From Branchiostoma lanceolatum (taxonomy: Eukaryota > Chordata > Leptocardii > Amphioxiformes > Branchiostomatidae), in the NCBI RefSeq assembly GCF_035083965.1, contig NC_089729.1:14620964-14684963 (forward strand): 64,000 bases of DNA, in the 5' to 3' direction. Shown piece by piece: positions 60,004 through 64,000 of the stretch. Both the position numbers and the translations under genes were made by a program. Every line of letters begins with the position of its first letter. The first letter of the stretch is position 1. The notes under the pieces were generated by a model. The model did no database searches, was not told the DNA's origin, and worked only from the letters and a program-made list of their open reading frames with translations.

Positions 60004-60217
60004 CGCAGCAATGGCGCGAAAGGCCAATACGTCCCCCAGGGCAAGAATAATTTTCTTAACAGATCTAGTTTCCTGGAAGAAATGCAATTCAATCGTGTCA
60101 CTGAGCCCAAGAAAAGAAAACTACGGGAGCTAAGGAACCTCGCGATGAACAAAGTGGAGAGATTTAAAGAAAAACTGATTGTAGCAGCAGAACACAGTGG
60201 GCTACTTAGCCCAAGTG
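60004..60217 (+). other. Unassigned exon-like open segment
   Basis: An open frame after a TAG (60001-60003) covers 71 codons and ends at a good donor, CCAAGTG|GTAAGA. From an internal ATG at 60082 it reads MQFNRVTEPKKRKLRELRNL and on to AEHSGLLSP, a basic, helix-forming, NLS-like stretch. I do not recognise a family. It could be an exon of an unknown plus-strand gene or chance. Confidence 0.25.
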
Positions 60218-60263
60218 GTAAGATAAAATAAACAGACGAAAGTGTTTAAAACAATCTGTCTCA

Positions 60264-60291
60264 AACATGCAAATTAATCTATTTGCATGTT
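60264..60291. promoter_or_regulatory. Perfect inverted pair of POU octamers
   Basis: AACATGCAAAT - TAATCT - ATTTGCATGTT: 11-bp perfect arms, each containing the octamer ATGCAAAT, around a homeodomain-like TAAT spacer. This is a candidate POU-factor dimer site. Confidence 0.45.
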
Positions 60292-63200
60292 AGGGACAAT
60301 TTGCTGAAACCTTTTTTTATTAGTTTCTTTTAGTCCTTTCGCTATATCATCCCAGAATGTAATACGATGGAACTTAAAATATATCACTGTAGGCGTGGTG
60401 CCAATTTTCCATCCCCGAAAGATGGCGTGTACAGTTTCCTAGGTTACAAGAGTTCAGATTCTCCAATACTTTCAGAGGAAACATCCCAAGGGTTTTATGT
60501 TAAAGTGTTCGTTGAACAAGACATGACAAGACAAGATGGGTTGTGCGCCCAAGCTTGTCGAAGTTGGTCCCAACCGTGATGCGGTTTTCTTCGGGACCCG
60601 ACGCAAATGGATTTTACATTGTGAGGTAAATCATTCGGGATGATTTCCCTTCCAAGTTAATGTGTTTGAGTCTATGTAAACGTCGCCACACAACACTTAA
60701 AGCGTGCCATTCGCGGTTTAGTTCACATAGCGATACATACATATTCACATAATAACAGACTTCCAAATAACGTTGTATTGCGTTTTGGGACTTGATTGAT
60801 TCTTTGAGGTTTACAATAACAATTTGGGGACAAGCTTAACCAAGTTCTGTATGTGGTCTATTTCGTCATGCGGTACTGCGAAGAAGGGAACGATTTTCGA
60901 GCAAATCGGCCATCTTCAATTCTTTGTTCAGCAATCGATGGATGCGTTTCAAATACGTGTGCATTTGTTTCATATTAGAGATGCAAAGGGACTAGGTGAG
61001 GTGAGAGATATAAGAGGAGATAAAGGTACAGGCAATAAAATGTGATTATCTGGCTTAAGATCTACCCTAGAATTTTGGCAATATGACTTTTTGGTACGGT
61101 TGATCTTTTACTACCAATGACAGTTGGCGTTGCAAAGATTTAACATGGGCTCCTCTGCTTTAAAGAATTGGCAGCAATGCACGATAGCCATTATAGCAGG
61201 ATGCAAAGGGTGAATCGCGTATGTTTTGTGATGTGCGTTATCATAATATAAAATGCAAAGGTGGCGTGCAAAGATAAACAGCCTCCCTCCTCATCCACCT
61301 TTTGAGTTTTCGCAAAATGACATATCCCTATACAATGTAACTTACCATTGATACCTTCTTCCACTGGTAAAACGTTGAATAGACCCAGCTTTTTGTGATT
61401 CATGTGATACCAACGGTACTTAACCATTCCTTTGTCGTCCGCTCAAATATTCTGAATGGCGTAATTCAAAACCTTTTTATAATTCTTTCAGTGTCATAAA
61501 GGTATCAGTGTCGGCGCCATTTTACGAGGCGTAATGTCTGTGTGGTTCGAATTGCTACATGTCTCAGAATGTGCTAGACCTCCATTGCACGCGCGGGTCA
61601 TGACATCAGCATTTTTGTCCAGCAGCTAACACTTGTTACCACCTGCGGGTCACGTAATGCCTGTGGTATGTCACGTATGCCACCAATCGCTGAGCTTTAT
61701 CGTAAATGGATTGCTCCACAGATGAGCTTAAGTATGCAATCTTCACAGCAATGTCTGGAAGATAACAATCCTGCACTGGCGGCAAAATTGGCCGAAGTTT
61801 GCGCTGAGCATCTATGAATATTTTAACGGTACTGGAGACACACTGTCTAGTGACCCCGTATTAACAACGCTCACTTGCTATAGTTATTGGCCACTGGGGG
61901 ATTGTAACTGTTATGTTGTACTTAAGGAATACACGTGTTAGCCGTATGGCTGCTCACTGAATGGTTAAAAAATTTAGTCATTTTGGTTCCTGTTATATCT
62001 ACTCCTCTAGTTTTAAGCTTTTCACCAGCGTAAGAGAAACGATTTGTATGTTGTATTTTTCGAATATTGGAAGCAAGAATAGAAAAGTAATGTCCTTACC
62101 TCCAGGTCTATGTCGTTCTTATTATACTGGTTGCCAAATGCTTTGACGTGCCGGCGATTGAGAATTTTAAACGAAACAATAAAATGCAGTTTCAGTGCAC
62201 ATATGTTGACTTTGTTGTATCAAATGTGTGTGTTGATGTATTGCAATTCAGATTTGAAAGCAAAGCACTACTCAGTGTAACGCTACATTTCCTAATAGAA
62301 TATGACAAACATTTTTGGACGGGTGACAAAAATGGCGCCGATGATGCCATCGTAACAGTAGCACATTGTTCTGCGCACGATTCAAGAAGCTCCATTGGAT
62401 ATACAAATCGTATGCCAATATAAGACCATTTGTCACTGCGTCTTTTCCTTCGGTAAGCATACACAAATTACAAGTCAGCAGACCAATTAGTCTGTTTCTC
62501 GGAGCGCTGCTAACAGTACTGTAGTCAAATGTCGCCATAGTGTCTGTCACACCATTGTGAGAATTCCACAGTAATAGAGCAATTATTTGCAGCATTAATG
62601 CCCAAGGGAAATCAGACAAAAACAGTTTACGGACCCATCCTGACTATTTTTTTCCCATTTCCCACGGCTTCTTTTTCATAGTGTTATATTCCATCATTAT
62701 TTTTCACTGTCATATTCCCTTTGTTAGGCCTAAGAAAAAATGTTGTGTTTACGGTTACGGTACTAAAACTGTGGTGTTGGTAGGTAGGGATTCTTTCTTT
62801 TTTTTAAAAAAGCTTTCGGCCAAAGTGGTCTAACACATACAGTTTAACATTGCAAATTAGGAATGCATGAGGGTACTGGCATTTTCGATATCATATCGTA
62901 TTTATACAGATATATACATTGCACAAGCACAGGTATGTCTATAAACTGAAGAAAGAAGCATAACTATATAATGACTACAAGTTCCTACTTAGACTGTTTA
63001 AAGCCTTAATCAGTTATCAGTGTGTACAATACAAGAAGTCTTCAAAAACATATGCAATACTTGTTGAAACTGTTAACATTCATCAACAAATCAATAGATA
63101 ATTGCAATGAAGAAAGAATCCCAGCCATAAACGTATGTGTGCAGTGACGACATGGAATTTGATGCATTACTTTAAATGACAATTTCAAATCAACTCAGAG

Positions 63201-64000
63201 TTCTCCAGTTTAATGGCTGTATTGACACAAGCGTATATATACCCTGTCAATGTATTTCCATTGCCCCAGTCGTCCACAATCTTTTGTGGCTCATTTGCGA
63301 GAAAAAATGATCTAACCCCAATAGCCAATTGTTACGCGTAGCCAACAACAATTTGCAGATTGTAAAAATATTACTATCAAATCAATGTACGGAATATCTC
63401 CAATACATTCAAGACATAGATTAAATCAAAATTATCATGTTAAGTCCGACTTTATATCAATTTCACCCTTTCCATACAAGGGAAGCGGTATTTATCAGTA
63501 GTGCGTGTAGCTAATATCCCCCAAGGGAGCATGAAACATATGTAGGGCACAGTCATATTAACGCGACAAGGTTGTTTGCTAAACTATCCTTCCATTGATG
63601 CAAATTTGTCGCACAATAGGGGCTATCAACACATTCAATGAGATACATATATTCTCGGTTTATGCAATACAGCTTCTACAAAATGTAGTACGATGTAGAA
63701 CGCTACATGTAAGTGTTGCTCGCATCGGCTAGTACGCTGAAATTCAATTTACAACGATAATGCAAGGTTGTAAAACAGGCATCTATTCCTTTGGGAAGTG
63801 GCGAATAAAAGATGATAGAATGATAAATTAGGATAGAAAGACGCCATGTTGTGGTCAAAGGTCAGCGAAAGCATCATAACGTACCGATTTGTCAACTATA
63901 AATCGGTACGCTATCTCGAATCTCGTATTTCATTTCTAATTTCAACAGTTTGAGCACAGAAAAAGACATAGAATTACAGTGCAGGCAAAACATTATACTA
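60292..64000. other. Gene-free right end of the window
   Basis: No supported coding exon, RNA gene or clear repeat. The frames at 60367-60579 and 62148-62619 lack motifs and splice context. It may be FBXL16 intron or intergenic. Confidence 0.35.

Noticed and set aside
62148-62619. Overlapping ~90-115-codon frames on both strands
   Set aside because: Mutual shadows without motifs or conserved composition.

Overview
This window reads as animal nuclear DNA, most likely from a cephalochordate (amphioxus, Branchiostoma-like). It is AT-rich. The genes have many short exons with canonical GT-AG introns. The introns are crowded with small inverted-repeat elements, tRNA-like SINEs and worn non-LTR retrotransposon tails. 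The gene set is bilaterian, and two adjacent genes (a ZDHHC4-type palmitoyltransferase and a delphilin/GRID2IP homologue) keep the head-to-head arrangement I recall from vertebrate genomes. The species call is inference from gene content and repeat style, not from a diagnostic marker. All exon boundaries were assigned by eye from reading phase, splice consensus and family alignment from memory.

Layout: (1) 2029-4977, minus: ECI1-type mitochondrial enoyl-CoA delta isomerase, four coding exons. (2) 5721-9113, minus: ZDHHC4, five coding exons, with a hAT-like MITE in intron 1. (3) 9.2-24.3 kb: no protein-coding exon recognised. It holds SINE-like copies, several MITEs, a degenerate ~150-180 bp satellite (16.4-17.8 kb), a nested transposon pair (22.2-23.0 kb) and possible 5' noncoding exons. 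(4) 24340-46379, plus: delphilin (GRID2IP), 26 coding exons, about 1593 residues. Its order is PDZ, PDZ, harmonin-N-like, PDZ, harmonin-N-like, a very long Tyr/Asp/Gly/Arg/Gln repeat exon, a 12-copy octapeptide repeat, a proline-rich FH1 and an FH2 domain. (5) 48853-49694, minus: a histone H2B with an intron in its coding region, a spliced leader, a TATA box, a poly(A) signal and an unusual N-terminal tail. (6) 50.7-52.1 kb: a large foldback element and a mariner-like MITE. (7) 52862-53922, plus: a large coding exon of FBXL16; the rest of the gene was not found in the window. (8) 58262-58334, minus: elongator tRNA-Met(CAT) with a pol III terminator. The last ~10 kb is otherwise noncoding with scattered repeats and one unassigned exon-like open segment near 60.0-60.2 kb.

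Functionally the genes are unrelated: fatty-acid oxidation, protein S-acylation, postsynaptic actin scaffolding, chromatin, an F-box adaptor and translation. What ties them together is linkage. In human, from memory, ZDHHC4 and GRID2IP lie together on 7p22 and ECI1 and FBXL16 both lie on 16p13.3, so the window looks like a piece of an ancestral chordate linkage group. The most notable items are the delphilin repeat exon and extra PDZ domain, the odd intron-bearing H2B, the apparent loss of the catalytic glutamate in ECI1, and a hAT MITE whose target-site duplication copied a delphilin splice donor.
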